Assembly: GCF_035917455.1 (NCBI RefSeq)
Contig: NZ_CP109078.1
Span: forward strand, 7,920,001 to 7,984,000
Direction of reading: 5' to 3'
DNA from: Micromonospora sp. NBC_01796
GTDB lineage: Bacteria; Actinomycetota; Actinomycetes; Mycobacteriales; Micromonosporaceae
Length of the DNA stretch: 64,000 nt
Below the pieces are notes generated by a model, which ran no database searches, was not told the DNA's origin, and saw only the letters and a list, made by a program, of their open reading frames with translations. Shown piece by piece: positions 54,994 through 63,655 of the stretch. Numbering within the stretch: position 1 is the stretch's first letter; each line of letters opens with the position of its first letter. A program made the position numbers and the translations under genes.

Positions 54994-55228
54994 CATCCGG
55001 GTGCGGCTCGGCGCGGTACTGCGGATCGAAGCGGAGGACCGGTTCCGGCCGAGCGACGGGCCGGTGGCGCTGCGGGTCACCGGCGTGCGACTGGTGGCGA
55101 ACCGACCCGAGCGGCACGAGTGGGTCTGGCTGGAGGGGGTCCGGATCCTGCCCGACGGCCGCTCCGGCGACCAGACGCAGATCCTCGTCCGGGCCAGTCT
55201 GCTGCCGGTCGAGCGACAACCGAACTGA
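54986..55228 (+). CDS. small beta-rich protein, tandem copy 2
   Basis: An 80-residue protein, GTG start 8 bp inside the previous gene. It keeps the same order of strands as copy 1, including the V-LRI start, the W-rich centre (HEWVWLEGVRILPDGRSG) and the QILVRASLLPV end. Function unknown; the constant overlap spacing suggests the two are made together and may form a heterodimer. Confidence 0.65.
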   Translation: MFDIRVRLGAVLRIEAEDRFRPSDGPVALRVTGVRLVANRPERHEWVWLEGVRILPDGRSGDQTQILVRASLLPVERQPN

Positions 55229-55256
55229 GCGGTCAACCCGAGAAGGAGCGAAGTTC

Positions 55257-55292
55257 ATGGGTACGTCGGAGACGTACGGATGCCGGTCGTGA
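55257..55292 (+). CDS. 11-codon leader ORF overlapping the DivIVA-like gene start
   Basis: ATG 55257 with AAGGAG eight bases upstream opens a short ORF, MGTSETYGCRS, which stops at 55292, 13 bp inside the DivIVA-like gene that starts at 55280. That gene has no good site of its own. It is therefore probably a translational coupling leader; an ancient frameshift of the N-terminus is the alternative. Confidence 0.45.
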   Translation: MGTSETYGCRS

Positions 55293-55582
55293 GCGCGCGG
55301 GCGGTGGGTGTGACGCGTGCCGTACGACGGTTGTCGCGTCTGCGGCCCGAGCAGGTGCGGGCGGTGCGCTTCGGTCGCACCCGGCTTGGTCGGCGGGGGC
55401 TGGCCGAGGAGCAGGTGTACGCCTTCGTGCGGCAGGTGGTGGATGAGCTGATCGCCCGGGACGCCGCCGAGGCCAGTCTCCGCGAGGAGAACACCCGCTT
55501 GAAGGGGGCGCTGCGGGAGTGGCAGGCGCGGCATTCCAGGAGTCATCCGGACAACGCGGGGCACTGGACGGATTCGCGTTGA
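55280..55582 (+). CDS. small DivIVA-domain coiled-coil protein
   Basis: A 100-residue protein. LRPEQVRAVRFGRTRLGRRG and LAEEQVYAFVRQVVDELIAR match the N-terminal DivIVA membrane-targeting domain, followed by a coiled coil (EASLREENTRLKGALREWQA). It is much shorter than true DivIVA/Wag31 and lacks the second coiled coil, so it is a paralogue of unknown role, perhaps targeted to curved membrane. Likely end of the small-gene operon. Confidence 0.78.
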   Translation: MPVVSARAVGVTRAVRRLSRLRPEQVRAVRFGRTRLGRRGLAEEQVYAFVRQVVDELIARDAAEASLREENTRLKGALREWQARHSRSHPDNAGHWTDSR

Positions 55583-55602
55583 CGGTGCACACCACGCGCT
55601 CG

Positions 55603-55667
55603 ATGATCCACGCGCTCCTAGCTGTCGAATGGGCACCTCTGGGAACAGCTGAGAGCGCGTGGATCAT
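55603..55667. terminator. 15-bp inverted repeat between convergent genes
   Basis: ATGATCCACGCGCTC (55603-55617) pairs perfectly with GAGCGCGTGGATCAT (55653-55667). The interior extends partly with AGCTGT/ACAGCT. It lies between the DivIVA-like stop and the convergent permease stop, so it can end both transcripts. Its style matches the repeat at 48180. Confidence 0.7.
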
Positions 55668-55686
55668 GCTTCACTGCGGGCGCCGG

Positions 55687-56472
55687 CTAGCCGGTGGTGT
55701 CGCGGGCCCAGGGTAGGAGCAGGGTTTCCACCGCTACCACCAGGTAGTAGAGGGCGACGCTGAGCAGGGCGAGCAGGGCGATGGCGGCAAACGCGAGCGG
55801 GGTGTCGGCCGAGGCGGTGGAGAGTGCCACCACCGCGCCGAGCCCTCGGTCGGGGTTGTAGACCTCGGCGACGACGGCACCGATCGGGGCGAGCGAGATC
55901 GCGACCTTCAGCCCAACGAAGATCTGCGGCAGGGCCCACGGGATACGGAACTTGCGGTAGGTCCGCCACCAGGAGGCGCTCAGTGAGCGGGCGAGTTCGG
56001 TCAGCTCCGTCGGGGTCGACGCCAGCCCGGACATGGCCGAGACCACGAGCGGGAAGAAGCAGATCAGCGCCGCCAGGAAGATCTTCGGCTTGGGGCCGTA
56101 GCCGAGCCAGAGCACCAGCAGCGGTGCGATGGCGACCTTGGGCACCGAGTTGAGCGTGATCAGCAGGGGCAGGGTGGCCCGTTCCAGCGCGGGTGCGGCG
56201 GCCAGTACGAGGGCGAGGATCAGCGCGAAGACGACGGCGATGCCGTACCCCGCGAGGGTCCCGACCAGGGTCGCCCATGCCTCGCGCATGAGGTATTCGG
56301 GCTGTTCCAGGAAGCGGTCGACGATCTGCGGCGGTGAGGGCAGGAAGAACGACCGGATGTCGAAGACGATGGTCGCGCCCCACCAGGCGCCGATCGCGCC
56401 AACCGCGCCGAGCAGCGGGAGCCCGAGAAAGGCGAAACGCGTACGGGCTTGGCCGGTGCCGGTGCTGCTCAT
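55687..56472 (-). CDS. ABC transporter permease, SsuC/TauC type
   Basis: A 261-residue permease with six membrane spans (LGLPLLGAVGAIGAWWGATI; VGTLAGYGIAVVFALILALV; VAIAPLLVLWLGYGPKPKIF) and the EAA-like loop ELARSLSASWWRTYRKFRIP. It pairs with the NMT1-type binding protein at the head of the operon. Its ATG overlaps the methyltransferase stop (ATGA). No ATPase gene follows; the operon ends here. Confidence 0.9.
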   Translation of the reverse strand: MSSTGTGQARTRFAFLGLPLLGAVGAIGAWWGATIVFDIRSFFLPSPPQIVDRFLEQPEYLMREAWATLVGTLAGYGIAVVFALILALVLAAAPALERATLPLLITLNSVPKVAIAPLLVLWLGYGPKPKIFLAALICFFPLVVSAMSGLASTPTELTELARSLSASWWRTYRKFRIPWALPQIFVGLKVAISLAPIGAVVAEVYNPDRGLGAVVALSTASADTPLAFAAIALLALLSVALYYLVVAVETLLLPWARDTTG

Positions 56473-57305
56473 CCGGGAGCCCGGTCACGCCAGCCGACGG
56501 TGGAGTAGGTCAGGTGGCCGCGTACGACCAGCCGGGGATCGTGGACCAGCCGTTGCAGGGTCTCCAACTGCGGTTCGGTGAATCCCCGGGTCAGCATCTG
56601 GGTGCGTACCTGTGCGACGTTCGCCGCGACGAGCAGGGCGCCGGCGGTGCCTCCCGGCCAGGATCGGGAGTGGATGACCGTGTCCACGTCCACCAGACCT
56701 TCCGCGAGCATGACCGAGTGGATGTGCGCCGCCCAGGTCGAGTCGGTGCCGTTGCCGGTCAGGACCTGCCCCACCAGAGTCTCCTGGTAGGCGTCGATCA
56801 GGGCCTCGGCCTCGTCGTCGGGCGCGGCCAGGACCAGTTTTCCCGCCGAGGTCAGCCAGTCCTCGATCACCAGCACCCCGCCGGGCGCCAGGGCGTCGAC
56901 CAGCCGGCGCATGACCTCCCGCCGCTGGGGCACGTGCATGAGCACCAGCCGTGCGTGGACGAGGTCCCACGGTCCGTCGGGCAGCGGGTCCTTGAGGTCG
57001 TGCCGGAGCACCGTGTAGCCGGGGTCGTCGGGGATGTGGCGAGGATTGAGATCGGTCGCCACCACCGTGCCGGTGGGACCGGTCCGGGCGGCCAGCCAAC
57101 GGGCCACGCTACCGCCGCCGGCACCGAGTTCGAGGCAGCGACGACCGGTCAGGTCCCCCAGTTCGGAGAGCCGGGCGAAAGTGGGTTCGTCGAGCATCTC
57201 GGCGAGGAAGTTGTGCCGGTCGGCCGCCGCCGGGTCGTTGTTGTCGAAGGAGTACGAGGGTTTGTCCCCGTGGGGCGGCACCGACGGCCGGGTGGAGGTG
57301 GTCAT
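56469..57305 (-). CDS. class I SAM-dependent methyltransferase inside an ABC importer operon
   Basis: A 278-residue methyltransferase. Motif I is CLELGAGGGSVARWLAART, motif II strand WDLVHARLVLMHVPQRREVM and motif III LAPGGVLVIEDWL. The fold is complete; the substrate is unknown. It starts 13 bp after the binding-protein stop and overlaps the permease start, so it is embedded in a transport operon. It may methylate the imported compound. Confidence 0.88.
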   Translation of the reverse strand: MTTSTRPSVPPHGDKPSYSFDNNDPAAADRHNFLAEMLDEPTFARLSELGDLTGRRCLELGAGGGSVARWLAARTGPTGTVVATDLNPRHIPDDPGYTVLRHDLKDPLPDGPWDLVHARLVLMHVPQRREVMRRLVDALAPGGVLVIEDWLTSAGKLVLAAPDDEAEALIDAYQETLVGQVLTGNGTDSTWAAHIHSVMLAEGLVDVDTVIHSRSWPGGTAGALLVAANVAQVRTQMLTRGFTEPQLETLQRLVHDPRLVVRGHLTYSTVGWRDRAPG

Positions 57306-57318
57306 GCGTACTCCCCGT

Positions 57319-58347
57319 TCAGGCTTTCGGAGTGAGGTTGAAGTCGACCACCGCCTGTGGCGCCAGGGCCTCCTTGACCAGCCCCAGATCGTGGATGACG
57401 GCGAGAGCCGACGTCACCCGCTGCTCGTCCATGGCGCCGAGTGGAGCCCCCGCAGCCGGCGCCACGTACGGCGTCATCGACGTGATCTCGGCCTTGGCCG
57501 CGTCGACGTTGGCCGCCGGCTGGGCCTTGAACAGGATCTGCGCCGCCTCGTCGGGGTGGTCGATCGTGTACCGCAGGCCCTTCATCAGCGCCTCCCGGAA
57601 CCGCTTGCACAGCTCGGGATCGTCCTTGATGACCCGGTCCGACGCCAGGATGCCGTTGCCGAACAGGTCGGGCAGGTAATCGTTGTACGGCAGCAGGACC
57701 GTCTTCTTTCCGGCGGCCTTCTCGATCCCGGCACGGCCGATCAGAAACGTGCTGACCGCGTCGACCTGACCCGAGGCGAGCAGGGCCGGCACCTGCGCGG
57801 GGGCCGCGTTCACCCACTTCACCCCTGCGGCGTCAACACCGGCGAGCTGCGCGTACGCCGGAAAGAGCAGTTGGTTGACGGAGCTGGTCGCGGCGCCGAT
57901 CCGCTTGCCGGCCAGGTCCTTCGGTGAGGTGATGCCGCCGCCCTCCAGGGCGAGGATGGCGACCAGGGTCTGCTGGTGCACGGCGGCGATGGCCCGGAAC
58001 TGGTCCTTGTACTCGGCGTTGGTGCCGGCCAGGATCCAGGCGCCGATCAGGTCGATGTTCACGAACTGGGCTCGGCCTCCGACCAGCGCCTTGACGTTCT
58101 CGCCCGACGCCTGGCCGAGCTCGATCTCGGCATCGATGCCGGCCTCCCGGAAGAAGCCCTTCTCCTTGGCGACGAAGGCGAAGGCGTCGCGCCCGGAAGC
58201 ACCGAACGCGGTCAGGTAGGTCACCTTGTCCGGTTCGTCGTTGCCCGCCACCCCGCTGTCGCCGCCCTCGGCGCCGGAGCAAGCGGTGGTTGCCAACAGG
58301 GTCAGGACCAGCAGACCGCTGGCCAGCGCACGGCTGTGTCGGAACAT
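57319..58347 (-). CDS. NMT1-type ABC substrate-binding lipoprotein
   Basis: A 342-residue lipoprotein (LATTAC, Cys23) of the ThiY/SsuA-like family. Typical stretches are DAFAFVAKEKGFFREAGIDA, LAGKRIGAATSSVNQLLFPA and ASGQVDAVSTFLIGRAGIEK. It begins the minus-strand importer operon. The YLTAFGASGRDAFAFVAKEK start of the mature domain resembles pyrimidine-precursor and other heterocycle binders, but the ligand cannot be assigned. Confidence 0.9.
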   Translation of the reverse strand: MFRHSRALASGLLVLTLLATTACSGAEGGDSGVAGNDEPDKVTYLTAFGASGRDAFAFVAKEKGFFREAGIDAEIELGQASGENVKALVGGRAQFVNIDLIGAWILAGTNAEYKDQFRAIAAVHQQTLVAILALEGGGITSPKDLAGKRIGAATSSVNQLLFPAYAQLAGVDAAGVKWVNAAPAQVPALLASGQVDAVSTFLIGRAGIEKAAGKKTVLLPYNDYLPDLFGNGILASDRVIKDDPELCKRFREALMKGLRYTIDHPDEAAQILFKAQPAANVDAAKAEITSMTPYVAPAAGAPLGAMDEQRVTSALAVIHDLGLVKEALAPQAVVDFNLTPKA

Positions 58348-58469
58348 TCGTCTCTCCCCGCTACAGAACCCCGATGGCCTCGTGTCGTCTGTGTGGGCGG
58401 CGGCGTCCCTTGTCGAGCGCTCAGCAGGGAGGTGTACACCCGTACGGGGCAGGCACGAGGCAGCTATAG

Positions 58470-58491
58470 AGATATAGGGTATTCGATATCT
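58470..58491. promoter_or_regulatory. palindrome upstream of the importer operon
   Basis: AGATAT (58470-58475), ten bases, ATATCT (58486-58491) in the only A+T-rich patch between the binding-protein gene and its neighbour. TATA-like boxes fall inside it, so it may be an operator overlapping the promoter of the operon starting at 58347. Confidence 0.45.
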
Positions 58492-58539
58492 TGGTCCTTG
58501 GGCGTCCCGAATGAGACTCCGCTCGGAGTTTCGGCCCGC

Positions 58540-59202
58540 TCACCACAGGGTTCCCTGACCCGGATGGGCGAGGTCCGGTGTGCGTAGTGCGTCGGGCGGG
58601 AGCGGAGAGGGCCAGATGTCGAGCGTGGGTGGGTTGGCCGATCGGTAGTGGTCGAGGTACCCGCGTACGACCGGTGACAGCGCATCCCACTCGCAGTCCT
58701 GGTCGACAACCTCGTACCACGCCACGTGCTCGATCCAGTACCGGTACAGGAACTGCTCGAAGTCCGGCGCGACCCAGCGCGTCTCGCCCAGGAAGTCGGT
58801 CAGGCCCGTCTCCCCAGCCTCCTCGCCCTCCTCCGGTTCGTGGTCCGAAGGGCTGCAGAGCACCGGTCCGGTGCCGTCCGACCCGAGGTAGAGGTACCAG
58901 TACAGGCATCCCTGCGAGTCGTGCATGAATCGCACGAGGTAGGCATGCTTCTCGATCGGGCTGGGAAAGGGTGTGGTCACCCGCCACTCGTTGCCGAGCG
59001 AGGGCACGGCGTGTTGCAGCCGAGCGCTGCCGATGAACGTGGCGAACGCAGCGGGCAGGACCAGGCCGTCCTTGGCCAGCAACCGGTTGAAGACCCGGAC
59101 CGCCTCGGCCGTCAGGGGGTTGGGCGCCAGGTGGTAGTCGTCCGGTCCGGCCGCTCCCGTGCGAATCGCATCGCCGCACCCTACCCACCCGCCTTCGGCC
59201 AC
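58540..59202 (-). CDS. SMI1/KNR4 (SUKH)-like protein
   Basis: A protein of about 220 residues with a SUKH-like layout: NPLTAEAVRVFNRLLAKDGL, VLPAAFATFIGSARLQHAVP (the G-x-LP-x2-F step) and later CLYWYLYLGSDGTGPVLCSP with LGETRWVAPDFEQFLYRYWI near the end. SUKH proteins are often immunity proteins, but no toxin gene lies nearby. The start is unsure: GTG 59202 is the last plausible in-frame start, and the ATG at 59328 would overlap the divergent phosphatase gene. Confidence 0.6.
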   Translation of the reverse strand: MAEGGWVGCGDAIRTGAAGPDDYHLAPNPLTAEAVRVFNRLLAKDGLVLPAAFATFIGSARLQHAVPSLGNEWRVTTPFPSPIEKHAYLVRFMHDSQGCLYWYLYLGSDGTGPVLCSPSDHEPEEGEEAGETGLTDFLGETRWVAPDFEQFLYRYWIEHVAWYEVVDQDCEWDALSPVVRGYLDHYRSANPPTLDIWPSPLPPDALRTPDLAHPGQGTLW

Positions 59203-59246
59203 GAGCGGGACGCATAGACGGTGGGCCCGTCGGGTAGGGCTGGTGC

Positions 59247-60062
59247 ATGGGCTCAGCACAACCACGGACAGATGAACATTCGGCAAAGAGAGGATGGTGG
59301 ACGCGGCGACTCGATCCGGACCGCTCACTGGGGCTGCGGCTGACGCTCGCCTCGGTCGCGGCGGTGCTCGTACTCGTGCCGTTCTCGGTGCTGTCCCTGC
59401 TGGTCATCTCGGCCTGGTGGCCGCTGCGCAGCGTGGACGAGGGACTGGCCGAGTCGCTGCACGAGGAGGCGGTGACAAATTCGGGCTGGACCTCGGCGAT
59501 GCAGATCTGGACCGACGTGTTCGGCCCTGGGCCGCTGCGGGTGCTGGTCCTGGCGGTGGTGGTCTGGTTGTGGTGGCGGGGCGCCCGCCGGGTGGCGCTG
59601 TGGGCGGTCACGACCATGATCGCCGGTGGTCTGTTGGGCGCCGGGCTCAAGCTGCTGTTCGGCCGGGGGCGGCCCGAGTTGCTCGATCCGGTGGAGCACG
59701 CGGCCGGCTACTCCTTCCCGTCCGGTCACGCGCTCACGGCGGCGCTGGCTGCGGGCGTACTGGTGCTGGTCTTCCTGCCCTTTGTCGGCGAGATCGATGA
59801 AACCCGGCGGCGGCGCGCGGCCCGCTGGGGGATCTGGGCCGCCGCCCTTGCGGTCACGGCGGTGACCGGACTCAGCCGGATCGCGCTGGGTGTGCACTGG
59901 CTCAGTGACGTGCTCGGTGGTTGGGTACTCGGGGCGGCGGTGGTGGCGGCCACGACGGCGGCGTTCGCCACCTGGCGGGGCCGGGTCGGACATCGCCCGA
60001 GCGACCCGTTGACCGAGGGAGTGGAGGAGGAACAGCACCCGGCCGGGTACGGCCAGGCGTAG
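59247..60062 (+). CDS. PAP2-superfamily membrane phosphatase
   Basis: A 271-residue integral membrane phosphatase. The three catalytic motifs are KLLFGRGRP, YSFPSGHALT and SRIALGVHWLSDVLGGW, with about six spans around them. It dephosphorylates lipid phosphates such as undecaprenyl pyrophosphate or phosphatidic acid. A second PAP2 gene follows 30 bp later. Confidence 0.92.
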   Translation: MGSAQPRTDEHSAKRGWWTRRLDPDRSLGLRLTLASVAAVLVLVPFSVLSLLVISAWWPLRSVDEGLAESLHEEAVTNSGWTSAMQIWTDVFGPGPLRVLVLAVVVWLWWRGARRVALWAVTTMIAGGLLGAGLKLLFGRGRPELLDPVEHAAGYSFPSGHALTAALAAGVLVLVFLPFVGEIDETRRRRAARWGIWAAALAVTAVTGLSRIALGVHWLSDVLGGWVLGAAVVAATTAAFATWRGRVGHRPSDPLTEGVEEEQHPAGYGQA

Positions 60063-60092
60063 TTTCGGCCTGCACCGGGTAGCTGAGGGGCC

Positions 60093-60830
60093 ATGTCGAT
60101 CGCGGCGATACCCCATGTACTTCGGCAGTTCACCACTCGCCTCCTGCTCCCGGTGGCCGTCCTCTACGGGGTGATGGTCGGCCTGGGGCTGCTGGTCACG
60201 AAGGTGCTGGACGACGTCTGGCCGCTCACGGTCGAGGACACGGTCAACCGACAGTTGGAGGCCGAGCGCAGCGGGACCGCGAACGGCGTCTCCCTGGTGT
60301 TCAGCACGATCGCCAGCACACCGGCGATCATCGCGGTGACCGCGGTGGTCGCCTGCGTCCTCGCGCTGACCCTGCGCCGGTGGCGGGAGCCGGCATTCCT
60401 GATCGGGGCGGTGACCGCACAAGCCCTGATCTTCCTGTTCACCACGTTGGCGATCGACCGGCCACGCCCGGCGGTCGAGCACATGGACGTGTCCCCGCCC
60501 ACCTCCAGTTTCCCGTCCGGGCACACCTCGGCGGCCGTCGCGCTCTACTGCGGCCTGGCCCTCGTGCTGGCGCTGCGCGCCCGGCGTACGTCGACGAAGG
60601 TCGCCTGGTGGTCACTGCTGGTGGCGGTGCCGATCGGGGTGGCCCTAACCCGGATGTACCGGGGAATGCACCATCCCAGCGACGTGGTCGGTTCGTTCGT
60701 CAACGCCGGCACCTGCATCGTCATCATGGCGCGGGGCGTCCTGGACCGGACGGTCCGGTGGGGACGTGAGCACGTGCCGGGCAGGCGCACCGCCCGCAAC
60801 CGCCAGCGGGTGAGCGCCGGGACCACGTAG
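60093..60830 (+). CDS. second PAP2-superfamily membrane phosphatase
   Basis: A 245-residue PAP2 protein. Its motifs are IDRPRPAVEHMD (the lysine of KX6RP is missing), SSFPSGHTSAAVAL and TRMYRGMHHPSDVVGSF; the catalytic histidines are kept. Sequence differs clearly from the previous PAP2, so the pair is not a recent duplication. Likely co-transcribed with it. Confidence 0.9.
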   Translation: MSIAAIPHVLRQFTTRLLLPVAVLYGVMVGLGLLVTKVLDDVWPLTVEDTVNRQLEAERSGTANGVSLVFSTIASTPAIIAVTAVVACVLALTLRRWREPAFLIGAVTAQALIFLFTTLAIDRPRPAVEHMDVSPPTSSFPSGHTSAAVALYCGLALVLALRARRTSTKVAWWSLLVAVPIGVALTRMYRGMHHPSDVVGSFVNAGTCIVIMARGVLDRTVRWGREHVPGRRTARNRQRVSAGTT

Positions 60831-60888
60831 CGCGTCCGTCCCTTGTAGGCTTCCGGCCGCTCGAAGTTGGTTCTGAGAGAGGCTGACG

Positions 60889-61947
60889 TTGCTCGCACAT
60901 CTGCTGCCCGGCTTTCGAGAGGTGCGCGCACCTCTGATCGCGGGATACGTCTGGGTACTGGCGGTCTGGATCGCCGTCGGCGAGAGCATTCTCGACCTTC
61001 AGCCGTACCCGCCGGCGCTGGAGAGCCTGGTCCAGCTCGGTAACTGGCTCGGCAAGACGGTCCTGCTCGGCGCGGTCAGCGTCTGCGCGTACATCATCGG
61101 AATCATCTCGAACACGACAAACAGGTTGCTGGAGCCCCGGCTTCTGGCATCCGGTTGGGACCACCGGAAGGTCGTCGCCCTGGCTCGCGGCAGCGCGCTG
61201 CGCCGGATCGACTCCAGTACGCGCTGCCCCGGTCCCCGCTCGGTCAGTCGACCGCTGTTCGAGATGTTCCGCAAGCGGGCGATCGAGCGCTACTCCATCG
61301 CCGTCGACTACCGCGACCAGTGCCTCCAACTGGTCGACAGGGCGCGGCAGACCCTGCCGTCGCGGCACCCCGGCCGGGCGGTGCTGGTACCGGCGACGGT
61401 CACGACCGCCGACCTGGTGCAGCAGTACCCCGGACTGGACCACGCGATCGCGGAGTCGATGTACGGCATCGAACGCAAGGTCGCACTGGTGTTGCGGGAT
61501 CTGGAGCCGACGGTGGAGCGCCTGATCGGTGCCGAGCCGGAGTTGCACGGCGAGTTCGACCGGTGGGTCGCCGAGGCACAGTTCCGCATCTCGCTGTTCG
61601 TACCCACCTGCGCGCTGGTGGGGATCCTGAGCTGGCGCTTCTCCCCGCTCTACCTGGTCGGCCTGGTCGCACCGGTCGCCCTGCTCCTGGTCGGTCGGCG
61701 CGAGCTGGTCAACGCGTACGCGAAGATCGCGATCTGGCTCTCGGCGGGCCGGGTGGGTTCGCCGGTCCTGGACGACATCCTGGCCCAGGTCGACCAGCAC
61801 GACCCGCAGGCGGAGTCTTCTCCGGCCGCGGACCGTTTCGTGCTGCGTAACCTGCTCGGACCCGAGCCGGTCGGGGTCAATCCCCTCGCCTGGGCCAGAG
61901 CCCTGATGCCACGGGCCCGTCGCGGGTACGGCTACGAGTTCGACTAG
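60889..61947 (+). CDS. unrecognised membrane protein
   Basis: A 352-residue protein with TTG start (GAGAGG upstream). It has two N-terminal spans (LIAGYVWVLAVWIAVGESIL; TVLLGAVSVCAYIIGIISNT), a long soluble segment (~85-245) and two C-terminal spans (LFVPTCALVGILSWRFSPLY; LVGLVAPVALLLVGRRELV). The soluble part is helical and Arg-rich. No family is recognised. It follows the PAP2 pair after 58 bp. Confidence 0.7.
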   Translation: MLAHLLPGFREVRAPLIAGYVWVLAVWIAVGESILDLQPYPPALESLVQLGNWLGKTVLLGAVSVCAYIIGIISNTTNRLLEPRLLASGWDHRKVVALARGSALRRIDSSTRCPGPRSVSRPLFEMFRKRAIERYSIAVDYRDQCLQLVDRARQTLPSRHPGRAVLVPATVTTADLVQQYPGLDHAIAESMYGIERKVALVLRDLEPTVERLIGAEPELHGEFDRWVAEAQFRISLFVPTCALVGILSWRFSPLYLVGLVAPVALLLVGRRELVNAYAKIAIWLSAGRVGSPVLDDILAQVDQHDPQAESSPAADRFVLRNLLGPEPVGVNPLAWARALMPRARRGYGYEFD

Positions 61948-62019
61948 GCCTGTATCGGAGTCACAGGTTCGCCCGCAAATCCGGCGACATCGGAGACCAT
62001 CCCCGCCAGGATGGCCGGT

Positions 62020-62766
62020 ATGGAAGAGGTTGAGGTCGTCGTCGCCCACAGCCAGCGCGCGACGCTGCGCGTCGGCGACGTGTTCCTGAAGGTCGACGGC
62101 GACCCGGCCCACGCCGACGTCGAGGTGCGGGCGATGGCCATGGCGCCGATACCGACCCCGGCGATCCTCTGGCACGAGCCGCCCGTGCTCGCGATCGCCG
62201 CCGTGCCGGGCAAGGCACTCGGCGTCCTCGGCGAACCGTCGGCCGCGTCGCCGGCGGCGTGGGCTGCGGCGGGTGCCGCCATACGGCGACTGCACGATGC
62301 GCCGTTGCCGCCGTGGCCGGGCCCGAGGCTCGACGACGTGGCGGCGGAACTCGACGGCGAGTGCGCGTGGCTGCTCGCCAACGCCGTCCTACCCGCCGAG
62401 GTGATCCGGCGCAACCGCGAGATCGCCGAGGCCGCGCTCCGGCCGTGGAAACCGGTGTTCATCCACGGCGACCTGCAGATCACCCACGTGTTCGTCGACG
62501 GCGACGAGGTCACCGGCGTCATCGACTGGTCCGAGGCCGCCCCCGGCGATGCCATGTTCGACCTCGCCACCCTGACGCTCGGGCACGAGGAACGCCTGGA
62601 CGACCTGCTTGCCGGCTACGGCGCCGACGCGGACCGGGACGTGATTCGCGCCTGGTGGTCACTGCGCAGTCTGGTGGCGTCGCACTGGCTGATCGAGCAC
62701 GGCTTCGATCCGGACGCGCCGGGATGCGAATTCGACGTGCTCAGATCCCGGATGCAGGAAACCTAG
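62020..62766 (+). CDS. aminoglycoside-phosphotransferase-like kinase (APH family)
   Basis: A 248-residue small-molecule kinase fold. The catalytic loop is FIHGDLQITHVFVDGDEVTG and the metal Asp is in VIDWSEAAPGDAMFDLATLT. The N-lobe lysine is probably in GDVFLKVDGD. Substrate is unknown; many such proteins are not true resistance genes. ATG 62020 (or 62011) start. Short similar sequences CCTGTATC flank the gene. Confidence 0.87.
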   Translation: MEEVEVVVAHSQRATLRVGDVFLKVDGDPAHADVEVRAMAMAPIPTPAILWHEPPVLAIAAVPGKALGVLGEPSAASPAAWAAAGAAIRRLHDAPLPPWPGPRLDDVAAELDGECAWLLANAVLPAEVIRRNREIAEAALRPWKPVFIHGDLQITHVFVDGDEVTGVIDWSEAAPGDAMFDLATLTLGHEERLDDLLAGYGADADRDVIRAWWSLRSLVASHWLIEHGFDPDAPGCEFDVLRSRMQET

Positions 62767-63027
62767 GGCCTGTATCAGAGCTGGGCCACGCCGCAGCCCG
62801 GCCTCGGCTTCGACACAGACCCCGGAACCCGTCCGGCGGTCAGGGCGCGCAAATCAGTGGCGCGGCGCCGCCGCGCGCCATTACCGTGCTGCCGAACCGA
62901 GTCGTCCAGTGAAGGACATGCCGTTGTACATCGCGTGAGACCTCCCAAGCGCTGATTTGTCGCGCGTCGCGCCTGTGCGCCGCGCTCCTTCTTGCTGCGG
63001 ACTTCTCACTGAAACCGGTGTACCTCT

Positions 63028-63576
63028 GTGCTCAAAAACTGGATGGTCGTGCCCACCCGCCTGCCCCTTGTTCGCCGCCGTTGCCACGCGTGCGCGTCCG
63101 AGTTCTTCCGGGCAAGCGGCAAATTTCGCGTCAACGCAAACCACAAGCTCCTCGACGCCTGGCTCCTCGTGCTCTGTACCGCCTGCGGGGAAACCGCAAA
63201 GCTCACGGTCCTGGAACGGATGACCGTGCGGTCCGTACGACCCGACCTGCTGGATCGGCTGCACGACAACAACCCCGGCCTGACAGCCGAACTGCTCCAG
63301 GATCCCGTCGTGCAGCGACGCAATCGCATCGCCCTCGACTGGGACGACGCCTGGTGTCTCGACACCGGCGGGTCGGATCACCTGGACCACGAGGTGGTCG
63401 ACGTCTCGGTCCGCTTCGCGGCGCGGATCCCGGTCCGGCCGGTGCGACTGATCGCCGAGGGTTTCGGTCTCTCCCGGGCCGAGGTCGAACGACTGATCGC
63501 CGAGGGGAACCTCGTTTCGGCGGTCCGGCTGAGCGGCAAGCTCTCCGGCGACTTCACCTTCACGCTCAAACGCTGA
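63028..63576 (+). CDS. DUF1062 family protein
   Basis: A 182-residue protein of the DUF1062 family. Two Cys pairs, RRRCHACASEFF and LVLCTACGETAK, form a probable zinc ribbon. The C-terminal part RLIAEGFGLSRAEVERLIAE resembles an S4-like RNA-binding helix pair. Biological role unknown. GTG 63028 start; preceding 260 bp contain no gene. Confidence 0.85.
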   Translation: MLKNWMVVPTRLPLVRRRCHACASEFFRASGKFRVNANHKLLDAWLLVLCTACGETAKLTVLERMTVRSVRPDLLDRLHDNNPGLTAELLQDPVVQRRNRIALDWDDAWCLDTGGSDHLDHEVVDVSVRFAARIPVRPVRLIAEGFGLSRAEVERLIAEGNLVSAVRLSGKLSGDFTFTLKR

Positions 63577-63655
63577 GCCCTGCGTGGGTCCTCGGGCCTG
63601 TCCGGCACGGTCGCCGGACAGGCCCGGGTGGCGCCGCGCTGACCAGCGCAGATCT

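Noticed and set aside
61948-62790. CCTGTATC-containing similar sequences on both sides of the APH-like gene
   Set aside because: The match is only about 8-12 bases and imperfect; no evidence for a mobile cassette.
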